From Streptomyces sp. TLI_105 (GTDB lineage: Bacteria > Actinomycetota > Actinomycetes > Streptomycetales > Streptomycetaceae), in the NCBI RefSeq assembly GCF_900105415.1, contig NZ_FNSM01000001.1, forward strand, positions 2,394,501-2,458,500: a stretch of DNA of 64,000 nucleotides. Direction: 5' to 3'. Position numbers and translations under genes: made by a program. Below are positions 34,399 through 44,861 of the stretch, piece by piece. Position 1 is the first letter of the stretch, and every line of letters starts with the position of its first letter. Below the pieces are notes generated by a model that had not been told where the DNA came from, ran no database searches, and saw nothing but the letters and a program-made list of their open reading frames with translations.

Positions 34399-35421
34399 TC
34401 ACGAAACGTCGCCCTCCAGCACCACCACGTCCTCCGCCCGGAACTCCACGCCCACCCCGGCGCCCTCCTCCGGCGCCTCCCGGAGCGGAAGCTCGGCCTC
34501 CAGGGCGGGCCCCTCGGCCGGACGGAGCCGTACGACGACCTGGCTGCCCCGGAAGGTCCGGGACTCCACCGTCCAGGCGGGACCGTCCTCCACGAGCCGC
34601 ACCCCGCCCGGGCGGACGAGGAGCCGCCGCTCCCCCTCCGGCGAGCCGTCCGGGACCGGGACCTTCCCCCACACCGTCTGAGCGACCGTGCCGGTCACCC
34701 GCGCCGCCACCACGTTGTCGAAGCCCAGGAAGCGCGCCACGAACTCCGACGCGGGCCGCCGCCACACGTCGTCCGGCGCACCCGACTGGGCGATCCGCCC
34801 GTCCCGCATGACCACGAGCCGGTCGGCGAGCGCGAAGGCCTCGCCCTGGTCGTGGGTGACGGCGAGGACCGTCGTCCCGAGCCGCCCGAAGAGCTGCCGC
34901 AGCTCCACCACGAGCCGCTCCCGCAGGCCCCGGTCGAGCTGGCCGAGCGGCTCGTCGAGCATCAGGAGCCGGGGCCGGGGCGCGAGCGCGCGGGCGAGCG
35001 CCACCCGCTGCTGCTCGCCGCCGGACAGGGCGGCGACGGACCGCCGCCCGGCGCCGGGGAGGCCGACGAGGTCGAGCAGCTCCCGCACCCGCTCCGCCTG
35101 TTCGGCCTTCCCGGCGCCCCGCATGCGCAGGCCGAAGGAGACGTTGCCGCCGACGTCCCGCTGCGGGAAGAGCTGGTGGTCCTGGAACATCAGGCCGACG
35201 CCCCGCCGGTGCACCGGCACCCCGGCCTGGTCGGCGCCGCCGAGCAGCACCCGGCCGCCGTCGAGCGGCTGGAGCCCGGCGACGGCCCGCAGCAGCGTGG
35301 ACTTGCCGCTGCCGCTCGGGCCGAGCACGCACACGATCTCGTGCTCGGCGACCTCCAGGTCCACGGCGTCGAGCACGGCCCGCTCCCCGAACCGTACGGT
35401 CGCGTCCTCGATCGACAGCAT
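34399..35421 (-). CDS. thiQ: Thiamine-type ABC importer ATP-binding protein
   Basis: A 340-residue ATPase with Walker A GPSGSGKSTLL (~34-44), Q-loop MFQDHQLFP, signature LSGGEQQR, Walker B LLMLDEPLG and VTHDQGEAFAL. A C-terminal TOBE-like tail (~100 residues) makes it longer than E. coli ThiQ (~230) and closer to PotA/FbpC-sized proteins. The ATG shares a base with the permease stop. The gene symbol is assigned from the TPP riboswitch and gene order. Confidence 0.83.
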   Translation of the reverse strand: MLSIEDATVRFGERAVLDAVDLEVAEHEIVCVLGPSGSGKSTLLRAVAGLQPLDGGRVLLGGADQAGVPVHRRGVGLMFQDHQLFPQRDVGGNVSFGLRMRGAGKAEQAERVRELLDLVGLPGAGRRSVAALSGGEQQRVALARALAPRPRLLMLDEPLGQLDRGLRERLVVELRQLFGRLGTTVLAVTHDQGEAFALADRLVVMRDGRIAQSGAPDDVWRRPASEFVARFLGFDNVVAARVTGTVAQTVWGKVPVPDGSPEGERRLLVRPGGVRLVEDGPAWTVESRTFRGSQVVVRLRPAEGPALEAELPLREAPEEGAGVGVEFRAEDVVVLEGDVS

Positions 35422-37076
35422 CAGAACTCCCCGGAGGTCCGGTCGGTGCGGAGCCGTTCGAGCAGCAGCAGGGACACCGCGCACACCACCATCAGAATCG
35501 TCGAGAGGGCCATCGCCTGGCCGTAGTTGAGCTCGCCGGGCCGGCCGAGCAGCCGGGCCACCGCCACCGGGAGCGTCGGGCTGTCGGGCCGGGCGATGAA
35601 CACGGTCGCACCGAACTCTCCGAGCGACACCGCGAACGCGAACCCGGCCGCGATGAGCAGCGCCCGCCGCACCAGCGGCAGGTCCACCTCCCGCCAGGCC
35701 CGCCAGGGCGAGGCGCCGAGCACGGCCGCCGCCTCCCTCAGCCGCTCGTCGACCGCGCGCAGGACCGGCAGCATCGTCCGTACGACGAAGGGGACGCCGA
35801 CCAGGGCCTGGGCGAGCGGTACGAGGATCCAGCTGGCCCGCAGGTCGAGCGGCGGCTCGTCGAGGGTGATGAGGAAGCCGAAGCCGACGGTGACGGCGGA
35901 GACCCCGAGCGGCAGCATGAGCAGCGCGTCGAAGCCCCGCACGAGCCGCCCGGCGCGCCTGGTCAGGGCCGCCGCCGCGAGGCCGCCGATCAGCACCGCG
36001 ATGGCGGTGGCGGCCACCGCGTACCGCAGCGAGTTCCCGATCGCCTCCAGCGGCGGGACGAGGAAGGTCCCGGACTCGTCGAGCGAGCCGAGCGCCCGGT
36101 AGTAGCCGAGCCCGTACCCGTGCGGCCCGGCGAGGGAACGCTCCACGAGCACACCGAGCGGCAGCAGGATCAGCAGCGCCACGGAGAGCAGCACGCCCGC
36201 GAGCAGCGCCCACTGTCCGGCGCCGCGCGGCCGGCGCGCGGTCCGCTCCGGCGCCACGAGCCGCAGGGCGGTCTCCCGTCGCCGTACCGTCCAGGCGTGC
36301 ACGCCCAGGATCGCGCCGACCGCCACGAACTGGACGAGCGTGAGCACGGCCGCCGTCGGCAGGTCGAGCAGCCGGGCGGTCTGCCGGTAGATCTCGGCCT
36401 CCAGCGTGGAGTACGCGTCCCCGCCGAGGATCTGCACGACGCCGAAGGAGGTGAAGGTGAAGAGGAAGACCATCAGGGCGGCCGCCGCCACCGCCGGCAC
36501 GAGCGCGGGCAGCGTCACCGTCCGCCAGGCCGTCCAGCGCGAGGCGCCGAGGACCCGGGCGGCCTCCTCCTGGCGCGGGTCGAGCTGCGACCAGAGGCCG
36601 CCGACGGTCCGGACGACGACCGCGTAGTTGAAGAAGACGTGCGCGAGGAGGATCGCCCACACGCTGGTGTCGAGCCGCAGCCCCCACAGCTCGTCGGTGA
36701 GCCCGCCCCGGCCGACGAGCGCCAGGAACGCCGTGCCGACGAGGACGGTCGGCAGCACGAACGGCACCGTGACGACGGCCCGCAGCACGCTCTTGCCGGG
36801 GAAGTCGAAGCGGGCGAAGACGTACGCCCCGGGCAGCGCCACCAGGAGGGTGAGACCGGTGGAGGCGAGCGCCTGCCAGACGGTGAAGCCGAGCACGTCG
36901 AGGATGTCCGGTCGGCTCAGCGTCTCGCCGATCCGGCCGAACCGCCAGGCGCCGTCGGGGCGGAGCCCCCGGTCCACGATGGACACGACGGGCCAGGCGA
37001 AGAAGATCCCGAAGAACGCGACGGGCAGGGCCATCAGCCCCAGCCTCGTCGCGCTCCCCCGGGGGTCGCGGGTCAC
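35421..37076 (-). CDS. thiP: Thiamine-type ABC importer permease (double-domain)
   Basis: A 551-residue fused permease with two sets of about six helices, each carrying an EAA loop (LDPRQEEAARVLGASRW and VDERLREAAAVLGASPW). ThiP and FbpB share this architecture. I chose the GTG at 37076 because it overlaps the binding-protein stop (GTGA); a GTG at 37109 would add 11 residues and a 37-nt overlap. It works with the binding protein encoded upstream and the ATPase encoded downstream. Confidence 0.86.
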   Translation of the reverse strand: MTRDPRGSATRLGLMALPVAFFGIFFAWPVVSIVDRGLRPDGAWRFGRIGETLSRPDILDVLGFTVWQALASTGLTLLVALPGAYVFARFDFPGKSVLRAVVTVPFVLPTVLVGTAFLALVGRGGLTDELWGLRLDTSVWAILLAHVFFNYAVVVRTVGGLWSQLDPRQEEAARVLGASRWTAWRTVTLPALVPAVAAAALMVFLFTFTSFGVVQILGGDAYSTLEAEIYRQTARLLDLPTAAVLTLVQFVAVGAILGVHAWTVRRRETALRLVAPERTARRPRGAGQWALLAGVLLSVALLILLPLGVLVERSLAGPHGYGLGYYRALGSLDESGTFLVPPLEAIGNSLRYAVAATAIAVLIGGLAAAALTRRAGRLVRGFDALLMLPLGVSAVTVGFGFLITLDEPPLDLRASWILVPLAQALVGVPFVVRTMLPVLRAVDERLREAAAVLGASPWRAWREVDLPLVRRALLIAAGFAFAVSLGEFGATVFIARPDSPTLPVAVARLLGRPGELNYGQAMALSTILMVVCAVSLLLLERLRTDRTSGEF

Positions 37077-38167
37077 TTCAGGACGAGCGACGACCACTGC
37101 TGGATCCACGGGTCACGCTTCTCGGCGATCTTCTCGGGCGCCATGGTCTCCGGCTTCTCGATCACCACGCCGTGCTTGGTGAACAGCTCCGGCAGGGCCG
37201 CGTCCTTCGCCACCGGGTTGACGAACATCTGGAGCGGCATGTCCTCCTGGAACTTCTTGGAGATCAGGAAGTCGATCAGCGCCTTGCCGCCCTCGGGGTT
37301 CTTCGCGCCGTTCAGCAGGCCCGCGAACTCGGTCTGCCGGAAGCAGGTGCCGGTGGAGACGCCGGTGGGCGCCACCTTCGGCTGCGGCTCGCCGTACAGC
37401 ACCTCGACCGGGGGGCTGGAGGCGTACGAGACGACCAGCGGCCGGTCGCCCTTGGCCTGCTTGCCGCCGGCCGAGCCGGAGAACTCCTGGTTGTAGGCGA
37501 GCTCCCAGCTGTCGACGGTCTTCACGCCGTTGGCCTTGAGCTTCTTCCAGTAGTCCTGCCAGCCCTCGTCGCCGTACTTCGCGGCCGTGCCGAGGAGGAA
37601 CCCGAGGCCCGGGGAGGACCGCTCGGGGTTCTCCACCACCAGCAGGTCCTTGTACGCCGGCTTCGCGAGGTCGTCGAAGGTGACCGGCGGCGCCAGCTTC
37701 TTGTCCGCGAAGTACTTCTTGTCGTAGTTGACGCAGATGTCGCCGGAGTCGATCGGGGTGACCCGGTGCTCCTTGTCGAGCTGGTACGCGGCCGGGACCC
37801 GGTCCAGGCCCTTCGCCTCGTACGGGACGAAGATGCCGTTGTCGAGGGCGCGGGACAGCAGCGTGTTGTCGACGCCGAAGAAGACGTCGCCCTGCGGGGA
37901 GCCCTTGGTCAGGATCTCCTTGTTGACGGCCTCGCCGGCGTCGCCGCTCTTCAGCACCTTGACGGTGAAGCCGGTCTGCTTGGTGAAGTCCGCCAGCACC
38001 TCCTTGGAGGCGTTGAAGGAGTCGTGGCTCACGAGGGTGACGGTCTTGGGCGCGGGCGCGTCGGTCTTGCCGGCCGCCCCCCGGACGTCGTCGGTGCCGC
38101 ACGCGGCCAGGCTGGTGACGCCGAGCGCCGCGACGATCGCGGCGGCGGCGGCCTTCTTGATGCTCAC
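37073..38167 (-). CDS. thiB: Thiamine-type ABC importer substrate-binding lipoprotein
   Basis: A 364-residue lipoprotein with signal MSIKKAAAAAIVAALGVTSL and lipobox SLAAC (Cys23). The mature part has VTLVSHDSFNASKEVLADF, FFGVDNTLLSRAL and NYDKKYF, typical of ThiB/TbpA. It is the first gene of a three-gene importer operon directly under a TPP riboswitch, so the ligand is most likely thiamine, a phosphate ester or a precursor such as HMP. Symbol given on that basis. Confidence 0.88.
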   Translation of the reverse strand: MSIKKAAAAAIVAALGVTSLAACGTDDVRGAAGKTDAPAPKTVTLVSHDSFNASKEVLADFTKQTGFTVKVLKSGDAGEAVNKEILTKGSPQGDVFFGVDNTLLSRALDNGIFVPYEAKGLDRVPAAYQLDKEHRVTPIDSGDICVNYDKKYFADKKLAPPVTFDDLAKPAYKDLLVVENPERSSPGLGFLLGTAAKYGDEGWQDYWKKLKANGVKTVDSWELAYNQEFSGSAGGKQAKGDRPLVVSYASSPPVEVLYGEPQPKVAPTGVSTGTCFRQTEFAGLLNGAKNPEGGKALIDFLISKKFQEDMPLQMFVNPVAKDAALPELFTKHGVVIEKPETMAPEKIAEKRDPWIQQWSSLVLK

Positions 38168-38204
38168 TGAGATTCCTCCTGGGTGTGACCAGGAAGAGAC
38201 GCGG

Positions 38205-38230
38205 CCCCGCCCACCCGAAGGTGGGCAGGG
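38205..38230 (-). promoter_or_regulatory. UUCG-capped hairpin in the thiB leader (likely expression platform)
   Basis: On the mRNA strand, CCCUGCCCACC, UUCG loop, GGUGGGCGGGG: seven pairs, one mismatch, three pairs. It lies between the TPP aptamer and the AGGAGG SD of thiB, where a terminator or a regulated stem would be expected. Confidence 0.55.
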
Positions 38231-38250
38231 CGCAACAGCTTGAGTTACGA

Positions 38251-38344
38251 CCGAACTTCCTACCCAGAATGACCTGGGCGAGGTTCAGAGGGTCTGCGGT
38301 CCTACGGTGACCGCACTCTCAGCGCTGTGGCGCTCCCCTGTCGG
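38251..38344 (-). promoter_or_regulatory. TPP riboswitch (THI element)
   Basis: On the mRNA strand the element begins CCGACAGGGGAGC. It then has the invariant CTGAGAG, a GC-rich variable helix, ACCCTCTGAACC, and CAGGTCATTCTGGGTAGGAA, ending in TTCGG that can pair with the 5' CCGA to close P1. This matches the thiamin pyrophosphate aptamer core (CUGAGA ... ACC ... GAACCUGA ... GUAGGGA) with small departures. It controls the thiB-thiP-thiQ operon; TPP should turn expression off. Confidence 0.93.
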
Positions 38345-38376
38345 AATATGGAGATGTGTTCGAGCTCAGACTACAA
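38345..38376 (-). promoter_or_regulatory. Candidate promoter for the riboswitch-controlled operon
   Basis: CATATT (38345-38350) as a -10 and TTGTAG (38371-38376) as a -35 with a 20-nt spacer lie just outside the riboswitch. The spacer is longer than ideal, so this is tentative. Confidence 0.3.
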
Positions 38377-38378
38377 GG

Positions 38379-39485
38379 TCAGCGCTCGGTGGCCGCGAGC
38401 TGTCCACAGGCGCCGTCGATCTCCTGACCGCGGGTGTCCCGCACGGTCACCGGCACGCCGTGGCGGGCGATCGCCTCGACGAAGGCCTTCTCGTCCTCCG
38501 GGCGGGACGCCGTCCACTTCGAACCGGGCGTCGGGTTCAGCGGGATCAGGTTGACGTGCACCCGCTTGCCCTTGAGCAGCCGGCCCAGCAGGTCGCCGCG
38601 CCAGGCCTGGTCGTTGATGTCCCGGATGAGGGCGTACTCGATGGAGATCCGGCGCCCGGACTTCTCCGCGTACTCCCAGGCCGCGTCGAGGACCTCCCGC
38701 ACCTTCCAGCGCGTGTTGACCGGCACCAGGGTGTCGCGCAGCTCGTCGTCCGGGGCGTGCAGCGACACCGCGAGACGGCACTTGAAGCCCTCGTCGGCGA
38801 AGCGCAGCATCGCGGGCACGAGACCGACGGTGGAGACGGTGATGCCGCGCTGCGAGAGCCCGAGCCCGTCCGGCTCGGGGTCCGTCAGCCTACGGATCGC
38901 CCCGACCACGCGCTTGTAGTTGGCGAGCGGCTCGCCCATGCCCATGAACACGATGTTGGAGAGCCGCGCCGGTCCCCCGGGCACCTCCCCGTCCCGCAGG
39001 GCCCGCATGCCGTCCACGATCTGGTGCACGATCTCGGCGGTCGACAGGTTCCGGTCGAGCCCCGCCTGCCCGGTCGCGCAGAACGGACAGTTCATGCCGC
39101 AGCCGGCCTGCGAGGAGATGCACATGGTGACCCGGTCCGGGTAGCGCATGAGCACCGACTCCACGAGCGTGCCGTCGTGCAGCCGCCACAGGGTCTTGCG
39201 GGTGGTGTCGTCGTCGCACGAGATGTGCCGCACCACGGACATCAGGTCGGGCAGCAGCTCCCCGGCCAGCTTCTCCCGCGAGGCGGCCGGGATGTCGGTC
39301 CACTCGGCGGGGTCGTGCGCGTACCGCGCGAAGTAGTGCGTGGACAGCTGCTTGGCGCGGAAGGGCTTCTCGCCGATCGCGGCGACGGCCTCCTTCCGCT
39401 CGGCGGGCGAGAGGTCGGCCAGGTGCCGCGGCGGCTTCTTGGCTCCGCGGGGGGCGACGAAAGTGAGTTCTCCGGGCTTCGGCAT
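38379..39485 (-). CDS. rlmN: 23S rRNA (adenine2503-C2)-methyltransferase
   Basis: A 368-residue radical SAM enzyme. The 4Fe-4S cluster cysteines are C129, C133 and C136 in GCGMNCPFC. Other family landmarks are [11 protein letters not shown] and RLAVSLHAP, and a C-terminal Cys in DGACGQLA that can form the methylated protein intermediate. RlmN also methylates some tRNAs at A37. The gene is 58 nt downstream of the MFS gene. The length fits the family. Confidence 0.95.
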   Translation of the reverse strand: MPKPGELTFVAPRGAKKPPRHLADLSPAERKEAVAAIGEKPFRAKQLSTHYFARYAHDPAEWTDIPAASREKLAGELLPDLMSVVRHISCDDDTTRKTLWRLHDGTLVESVLMRYPDRVTMCISSQAGCGMNCPFCATGQAGLDRNLSTAEIVHQIVDGMRALRDGEVPGGPARLSNIVFMGMGEPLANYKRVVGAIRRLTDPEPDGLGLSQRGITVSTVGLVPAMLRFADEGFKCRLAVSLHAPDDELRDTLVPVNTRWKVREVLDAAWEYAEKSGRRISIEYALIRDINDQAWRGDLLGRLLKGKRVHVNLIPLNPTPGSKWTASRPEDEKAFVEAIARHGVPVTVRDTRGQEIDGACGQLAATER

Positions 39486-39543
39486 GGTGCTACCAGTGTC
39501 GCAGACACGCGCCGGTGTCCCGGCGCGTGAAGGGCGCGGGGCC

Positions 39544-41163
39544 TCACGGCCCGGGACGGCCCGGCTGGGTCGTGGGAATGCGCGAGGTGAAGAAGAGCGC
39601 CACGACGGAGGCGGCGGCGAGGATCGCGAGAGCCGCGCGCAGGCCGTCGAGGCGGGCCTCGGCGTTCGCGTCGAGCGCCGCCGCGGACGCCTGCGGGCTG
39701 GCGCCGGCCTCGTTCAGGGCGGTGGTGAGCTGCTCGTCCGAGAGGAAGGGGACGCCGCTCGCGAGTTCCACGACGGCCTTCTCCTTCACTTCGGCGGGGA
39801 CGTCCGGGTTCTGTTCGATGCCGGCCAGGAACGACGAGGTGAGCGCGCCGATCATGAGCGATCCGGCGAGGGCGGTGCCGATCGAGGCGCCGAGGTTGGT
39901 GACCGAGTTCTGGAGGCCGCCGACCTCCGCACTCTGCCGGTCCGGCACGGCGGACACGGTGACCGCGCCCAGCTGGGAGGCCAGCGCACCCATCCCGAAG
40001 CCGACGAGCAGCAGCGGCACGGTGACGATCTCCGCGCCGGCGTCGGCGTCGAGCGCGGCCATCAGCACGACCGCGCCCGCGAGCAGCGCGAACACCCCGA
40101 TCCGCACCACCCGGCGCGGGGACGCGTCGGGGAAGAGCCGGGGGATCAGGAGTGCGGCGGCCAGCAGGGTCACGGACAGCGGCAGGATCCAGACGCCGGT
40201 CCTGAGCGCGGACAGCCCCAGCGCGACCGACAGATAGAGCGGGACGACGAAGAAGACACCCATCTGCACGAGGTACTGGAAGAAGAACATGGTCAGGCCG
40301 CCGGTCAGCTGCCGGTTGCGCAGCATGTCCGGGTGGACGAGCGGCTCCCGGTGGCGTGCGACGAGCCGGCCCTCCCAGCGCAGGAAGAGCCAGATGAGCA
40401 GGAGTCCCGCCAGCATCAGCCACACGACCAGCGACACCCCGAGCCAGGCGGGCGCGTCCGTCTTCGGTCGTACCCAGCCCCACTCGTCCGAGCGGAGCAC
40501 GCCGTACACGAAGACCCCGAGTCCGGCCGCGCAGAGCAGGGCGCCCAGGTAGTCGACCCGCGGGCGTTCCTCGCTGACGGCGTCGGCGATACGCCGGGCG
40601 AACACGAGGATCACCAGTACCAGCAGCACCTCGCCGGCGAAGACCCAGCGCCAGGAGAAGTACGTCGTGGCGATGCCGCCGATGAGGGGCCCGAGCGCGA
40701 TCGCGACGGCTCCGGCCGCCGCGACGACGCCGTACGCCATGGGGCGCCGCTCGGTGGGGAAGTTGCCGGCCACCAGGGCCACGATCGCGGGCATGATGAG
40801 CGCCGCCCCGACGCCTTCGAGGAACGACCAGCCGAACAGCAGCAGCGGAAGGTTCGGCGCGAGGGCGGTGGTCAGGGAGCCGGCGGCGTAGACGCAGCAG
40901 CCGATCATGAAGGCGCGCTTGCGGCCGATCAGGGTCCCGACCTTGCCCCCGGGGATCATGAGCATGGCCATCACCAGCGTGTACGCGGTGATGGCGCCCT
41001 GGATTCCGGTGATGGTGGTGTCCACGTCCTCGGCCACCGTCGCGATGGACACGTTCATGACGGAGCTGTCGAGCGCCATGAGGAACTGCCCCGCCGCGAG
41101 GGTCAGCAGGACCGAGAGGGTCCCTGCGGGCCTCTCGGCCCGGCGTGCCGTGGGTGGTGTCAT
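39544..41163 (-). CDS. MFS multidrug transporter of the DHA2 (14-helix) family
   Basis: A 539-residue protein with about 14 hydrophobic segments. Helix 1 contains [19 protein letters not shown], motif A is [14 protein letters not shown], and motif C-type residues are visible in helix 5. DHA2 members export drugs or metabolites by proton antiport. The ATG at 41163 has GGAAGG nine bases upstream; an ATG three codons earlier is too close to that SD. No regulator gene is adjacent. Confidence 0.9.
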   Translation of the reverse strand: MTPPTARRAERPAGTLSVLLTLAAGQFLMALDSSVMNVSIATVAEDVDTTITGIQGAITAYTLVMAMLMIPGGKVGTLIGRKRAFMIGCCVYAAGSLTTALAPNLPLLLFGWSFLEGVGAALIMPAIVALVAGNFPTERRPMAYGVVAAAGAVAIALGPLIGGIATTYFSWRWVFAGEVLLVLVILVFARRIADAVSEERPRVDYLGALLCAAGLGVFVYGVLRSDEWGWVRPKTDAPAWLGVSLVVWLMLAGLLLIWLFLRWEGRLVARHREPLVHPDMLRNRQLTGGLTMFFFQYLVQMGVFFVVPLYLSVALGLSALRTGVWILPLSVTLLAAALLIPRLFPDASPRRVVRIGVFALLAGAVVLMAALDADAGAEIVTVPLLLVGFGMGALASQLGAVTVSAVPDRQSAEVGGLQNSVTNLGASIGTALAGSLMIGALTSSFLAGIEQNPDVPAEVKEKAVVELASGVPFLSDEQLTTALNEAGASPQASAAALDANAEARLDGLRAALAILAAASVVALFFTSRIPTTQPGRPGP

Positions 41164-41242
41164 GGTCGACATCCTTCCCGCGCGGGGGCGGCGTGCCGCC
41201 GATCGGGCTCCCGCTTCCCCCACATGGCGGACACCTGAACGC

Positions 41243-41279
41243 GGACGGGCCCGCTGCCACGAAGGCAGCGGGCCCGTCC
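41243..41279 (-). terminator. Terminator downstream of cdsA
   Basis: A perfect 16-bp stem (GGACGGGCCCGCTGCC, 41243-41258, with 41264-41279) and an ACGAA loop lie 23 nt after the cdsA stop. Confidence 0.9.
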
Positions 41280-41301
41280 ACGGAAAACGAAGTCGAGCGG
41301 C

Positions 41302-42396
41302 TCAGCCGGTCCCGACGAACAACGCCATCAGCAGCCACACCACCGGCGCCGTCGGCAGCAGCGAGTCCAGGCGGTCCATGATGCCGCCGTGCCCCGGCAG
41401 CAGCGTGCCCATGTCCTTGATGCCCAGGTCGCGCTTGATCATGGACTCGCCGAGGTCGCCGAGCGTCGCGCTCGCCGCCACCGCCAGGCCGAGGATCAGA
41501 CCCTGCCACCAGGCACCCTCGTCGATCATGAACTCCATGCACAGCGCGCCCGCCCCCATCGCGAACGTCACCGCGCCGACCAGACCCTCCCGGGTCTTGC
41601 CGGGGCTGATCCGCGGGGCCAGCTTGTGCTTGCCGAAGCGCCAGCCGACCGCGTACGCCCCGGTGTCGCTGACCACGGTCAGGATCAGGAAGGTCAGCAC
41701 CCGCTGCGGCCCGTCGTCCGCGGTCAGCAGCAGCGCCACGAAGGTCGCCAGGAACGGCACGTAGAACGCGGCGAAGACCCCCGCCGTGACGTCCTTCAGA
41801 TAGCCCTCGGGCGGCTCCGTCATCCGCCAGACGAGCACCGCGAGCGCCGTCAGGGCCATCGCCACCCAGGCGCCCTCGGGGCCCCGGACGTAGCCGGCGA
41901 CGACCATCGCCGCGCCGCCGACCGCGAGCGGGACCAGCGGAGCCTTGATCGCCTTGCGCTCCTGGAGGCGGGAGGTGAGCTCCCACAGGCCGACGACCAC
42001 GGCGACCGCGATCACTCCGACGAACGCCGGCTTCCAGATGAACAGCGACGCGATGATGACGGCACCGAGACCGACCCCGACCCCTATGGCCGCGCCCAGG
42101 TCGCGGCCCGCGCTCTTCTTCTGCCGTGGTGCCGGCGGCGGAGGCGGGGTGGGGCTGGACATGGGCTCCTGCGGGTGCTCGTGCGGCGTCTCGTCACGGA
42201 ACAGGGGACCGCTCGGGTGAGCGGCCCCCCGGCCGTGACCGTCCTGGAATCCGCCGGCGGGAACGTCGGGCACGATGGGCATGGGCCGAGTCTGCGCGGC
42301 CTGATGCCTATCGTATGCGGGACCCGCCGGGGCAGGCCCCTGGTCGGGTCCCCCACGGCCGGAACCGGCCGGGGCCCCCCAGGAAGAGTCGTTCAT
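41302..42396 (-). CDS. cdsA: Phosphatidate cytidylyltransferase
   Basis: A 364-residue membrane enzyme making CDP-diacylglycerol from phosphatidate and CTP. About 95 disordered Pro/Gly/His-rich residues precede eight to nine membrane segments. The C-terminal signature SMIKRDLGIKDMGTLLPGHG followed by GIMDRLDS is intact. The long N-terminal tail is an actinobacterial extension. The ATG shares one base with the frr stop (TGATG). Confidence 0.94.
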   Translation of the reverse strand: MNDSSWGAPAGSGRGGPDQGPAPAGPAYDRHQAAQTRPMPIVPDVPAGGFQDGHGRGAAHPSGPLFRDETPHEHPQEPMSSPTPPPPPAPRQKKSAGRDLGAAIGVGVGLGAVIIASLFIWKPAFVGVIAVAVVVGLWELTSRLQERKAIKAPLVPLAVGGAAMVVAGYVRGPEGAWVAMALTALAVLVWRMTEPPEGYLKDVTAGVFAAFYVPFLATFVALLLTADDGPQRVLTFLILTVVSDTGAYAVGWRFGKHKLAPRISPGKTREGLVGAVTFAMGAGALCMEFMIDEGAWWQGLILGLAVAASATLGDLGESMIKRDLGIKDMGTLLPGHGGIMDRLDSLLPTAPVVWLLMALFVGTG

Positions 42397-42953
42397 CAGA
42401 CCTCGAGCAGCTCGGCTTCCTTGTGCTTGAGCAGCTCGTCCACCTGCGCGACGTACTTCGCGGTGGTGTCGTCGAGCTCCTTCTCGGCGCGGCGGCCCTC
42501 GTCCTCGCCGACCTCGCCGTCCTTGACGAGCTTGTCGATGGTCTCCTTGGCCTTGCGGCGCACCGAGCGGATCGAGATCTTCGAGTCCTCGGCCTTGCCC
42601 TTGGCGACCTTGATGTACTCCCGGCGGCGCTCCTCGGTCAGCTCGGGGAACACCACCCGGATGATGTTGCCGTCGTTGCTCGGGTTGACCCCGAGGTCCG
42701 AGTCCCGGATCGCCTGCTCGATGTTGCGCAGGGCGCTCTTGTCGAACGGCGTCACCACGGCCATGCGCGGCTCCGGGACGGAGAAGGACGCCAGCTGGTT
42801 GATGGGGGTGATGGCACCGTAGTAGTCGGCCACGATCTTGTTGAACATCGCCGGGTGCGCACGGCCGGTGCGGATCGCGGCGAAGTCCTCCTTGGCGACC
42901 ACGACGGCCTTCTCCATCTTCTCCTCGGCCTCGAGGAGGGTCTCTTCGATCAC
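42396..42953 (-). CDS. frr: Ribosome recycling factor
   Basis: A 185-residue protein with RRF stretches [26 protein letters not shown] and IRRV-type [17 protein letters not shown]. Together with EF-G it splits post-termination ribosomes. Of two adjacent GTG codons I chose the second (42953), which gives the standard 185-residue length and better SD spacing (GGAG). It lies 94 nt after pyrH. Confidence 0.95.
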   Translation of the reverse strand: MIEETLLEAEEKMEKAVVVAKEDFAAIRTGRAHPAMFNKIVADYYGAITPINQLASFSVPEPRMAVVTPFDKSALRNIEQAIRDSDLGVNPSNDGNIIRVVFPELTEERRREYIKVAKGKAEDSKISIRSVRRKAKETIDKLVKDGEVGEDEGRRAEKELDDTTAKYVAQVDELLKHKEAELLEV

Positions 42954-43047
42954 CACTTGCTCCTGCGTGTCGTCGCGTTGTGTCCTGCACGGTGTACGAC
43001 CGGCAGGGCTCTGTCCATCCCCTTGCGGGGCGGTTCCCCGGTTCGGG

Positions 43048-43812
43048 TCAGGCCCGGGTGCCCTGGTCGCTCACGAGCGTGCCGATCTTCTCACCCTTCA
43101 CCGCGCGAGCGATATTGCCCTCGGCGAGCAGTTCGAAGACGAGGATCGGGAGGTTGTTGTCCCGGCACAGGGTGATGGCGGTGGCGTCGGCGACCTTGAG
43201 GTCGCGGGAGAGCACCTCGCCGTACTCGAGGGCGTCGAACTTGACCGCGTCGGGGTTGCTCTTCGGGTCGGAGTCGTAGACGCCGTCCACGCCGTTCTTG
43301 CCCATGAGCAGGGCCTCGGCGTCGATCTCCAGGGCACGCTGGGCGGCGGTGGTGTCCGTGGAGAAGTACGGCATGCCCATGCCCGCACCGAAGATGACCA
43401 CGCGGCCCTTCTCCAGGTGGCGCACGGCGCGCAGCGGGATGTACGGCTCGGCGACCTGGCCCATGGTGATGGCGGTCTGGACGCGGGAGTCGATGCCCTC
43501 CTTCTCCAGGAAGTCCTGGAGGGCGAGGCAGTTCATCACCGTGCCGAGCATGCCCATGTAGTCGGAGCGGGCCCGGTCCATGCCGCGCTGCTGGAGCTCG
43601 GCGCCGCGGAAGAAGTTGCCGCCGCCGATCACGATCGCGATCTCCGCGCCGTCGCGGACGACGGCCGCGATCTCACGCGCGATGGCGTGCACGACGTCGG
43701 GGTCGACGCCCAGGCCGGTACCGCCGGAGAAGGCTTCTCCGGACAGCTTCAGCATGTAGCGGCCGGCCTTCTTGCCGTTGTTGTCGTCGCCCTGTACGGC
43801 GCCCTGGTTCAT
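43048..43812 (-). CDS. pyrH: UMP kinase
   Basis: A 254-residue amino-acid-kinase-fold enzyme phosphorylating UMP to [38 protein letters not shown] and [14 protein letters not shown] are visible. The first ~20 residues are a polar actinobacterial extension. The ATG at 43812 has GGAGAT just upstream. It is preceded by a strong hairpin separating it from tsf. Confidence 0.95.
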   Translation of the reverse strand: MNQGAVQGDDNNGKKAGRYMLKLSGEAFSGGTGLGVDPDVVHAIAREIAAVVRDGAEIAIVIGGGNFFRGAELQQRGMDRARSDYMGMLGTVMNCLALQDFLEKEGIDSRVQTAITMGQVAEPYIPLRAVRHLEKGRVVIFGAGMGMPYFSTDTTAAQRALEIDAEALLMGKNGVDGVYDSDPKSNPDAVKFDALEYGEVLSRDLKVADATAITLCRDNNLPILVFELLAEGNIARAVKGEKIGTLVSDQGTRA

Positions 43813-43836
43813 GGAGATCTCCTCGTGCACATACGA

Positions 43837-43888
43837 AGGAGGCCATTGCCTTGGGTCCTCACGGTATCCCGTACGGCAATGGCCTCCT
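43837..43888 (-). terminator. Terminator between tsf and pyrH
   Basis: Perfect 14-bp arms (AGGAGGCCATTGCC at 43837-43850 and its complement at 43875-43888) enclose a 24-nt loop, 88 nt past the tsf stop. Confidence 0.8.
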
Positions 43889-43975
43889 CGTCAGATCTGC
43901 GGTCGTCCTGCGCGTGCGCGGTCGACTGCTTCAGACCCTACCGGGGTCCGGTGTCCGTCGCGTTCGCGTACGGAC

Positions 43976-44812
43976 TCAGATGCCGACCTTGATGCGGGTG
44001 AAGCGCTTCAGGGTGACACCGGCCTCGTCCAGGACCTTCTGGACGGACTTCTTGTTGTCAAGGGCGTACGGCTGGCCGAGCAGCGTGGCGTCCTTGAAGA
44101 AGCCGTTCACGCGACCCTCGACGATCTTGGCGATCGCGGCCTCGGGCTTGCCCTCGGCGCGGGTGGTCTCCTCGGCGATGCGACGCTCGGACTCGACGAC
44201 CTCGGCCGGAATGTCTTCCTTGGTGAGGTACTTCGGCGCGAAGGCGGCGATGTGCTGGGCGACACCCTTGGCGACGTCGGCGTCGGCCTTGTCGAACTCG
44301 ACGAGGACACCGATCTGCGGCGGGAGGTCCGGCATCGTGCGGTGCATGTACGCGTAGACGAAGCCGTCCGCGTACTGCGCGAAGCGGTCCAGGACGATCT
44401 TCTCGCCGAGGTTGGCGTTGGCCTCGTCGACGTACGCCTGCACGGTCTTGCCGGCCTCGATCTCGGAGGCGAGCAGGGCCTCCAGGTCGGCCGGGGCGGT
44501 GGCGGCGACGTGCTTGGCCAGCTCGTTGGCGACGGCCTGGAACTTGTCACCCTTGGCGACGAAGTCCGTCTCGCACTTCAGCTCGACGAGGACGCCGGAG
44601 GTGTTGTCGTCGGCGATGAGGGAGACCACGGCGCCGTTCTCGGCAGAGCGGCCCTCGCGCTTGGCGACGCCCTTCTGGCCCTTGATACGGAGCGCCTCGA
44701 CGGCCTTGTCGACGTTGCCGTCGGCCTCGTCCAGGGCCTTCTTGCAGTCCATCATGCCGGCGCCGGTGAGCTCGCGGAGCTTCTTGACGTCAGCGGCGGT
44801 GTAGTTCGCCAT
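43976..44812 (-). CDS. tsf: Translation elongation factor Ts
   Basis: A 278-residue nucleotide exchange factor for EF-Tu. It has the UBA-like N-terminus ([19 protein letters not shown]), the EF-Ts signature [16 protein letters not shown], and a C-terminal [15 protein letters not shown]. It lies 111 nt downstream of rpsB behind a strong hairpin, the classic rpsB-tsf order. Confidence 0.97.
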   Translation of the reverse strand: MANYTAADVKKLRELTGAGMMDCKKALDEADGNVDKAVEALRIKGQKGVAKREGRSAENGAVVSLIADDNTSGVLVELKCETDFVAKGDKFQAVANELAKHVAATAPADLEALLASEIEAGKTVQAYVDEANANLGEKIVLDRFAQYADGFVYAYMHRTMPDLPPQIGVLVEFDKADADVAKGVAQHIAAFAPKYLTKEDIPAEVVESERRIAEETTRAEGKPEAAIAKIVEGRVNGFFKDATLLGQPYALDNKKSVQKVLDEAGVTLKRFTRIKVGI

Positions 44813-44861
44813 GAGTCTGTTTCTCTCTCGAAGTCTGAAAGATCGGGCGGGTCCACGGGTG

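Noticed and set aside
39242..41986. A long minus-strand open frame spanning rlmN, the MFS gene and cdsA
   Set aside because: It runs in the wrong frame across three recognisable genes and their terminators.
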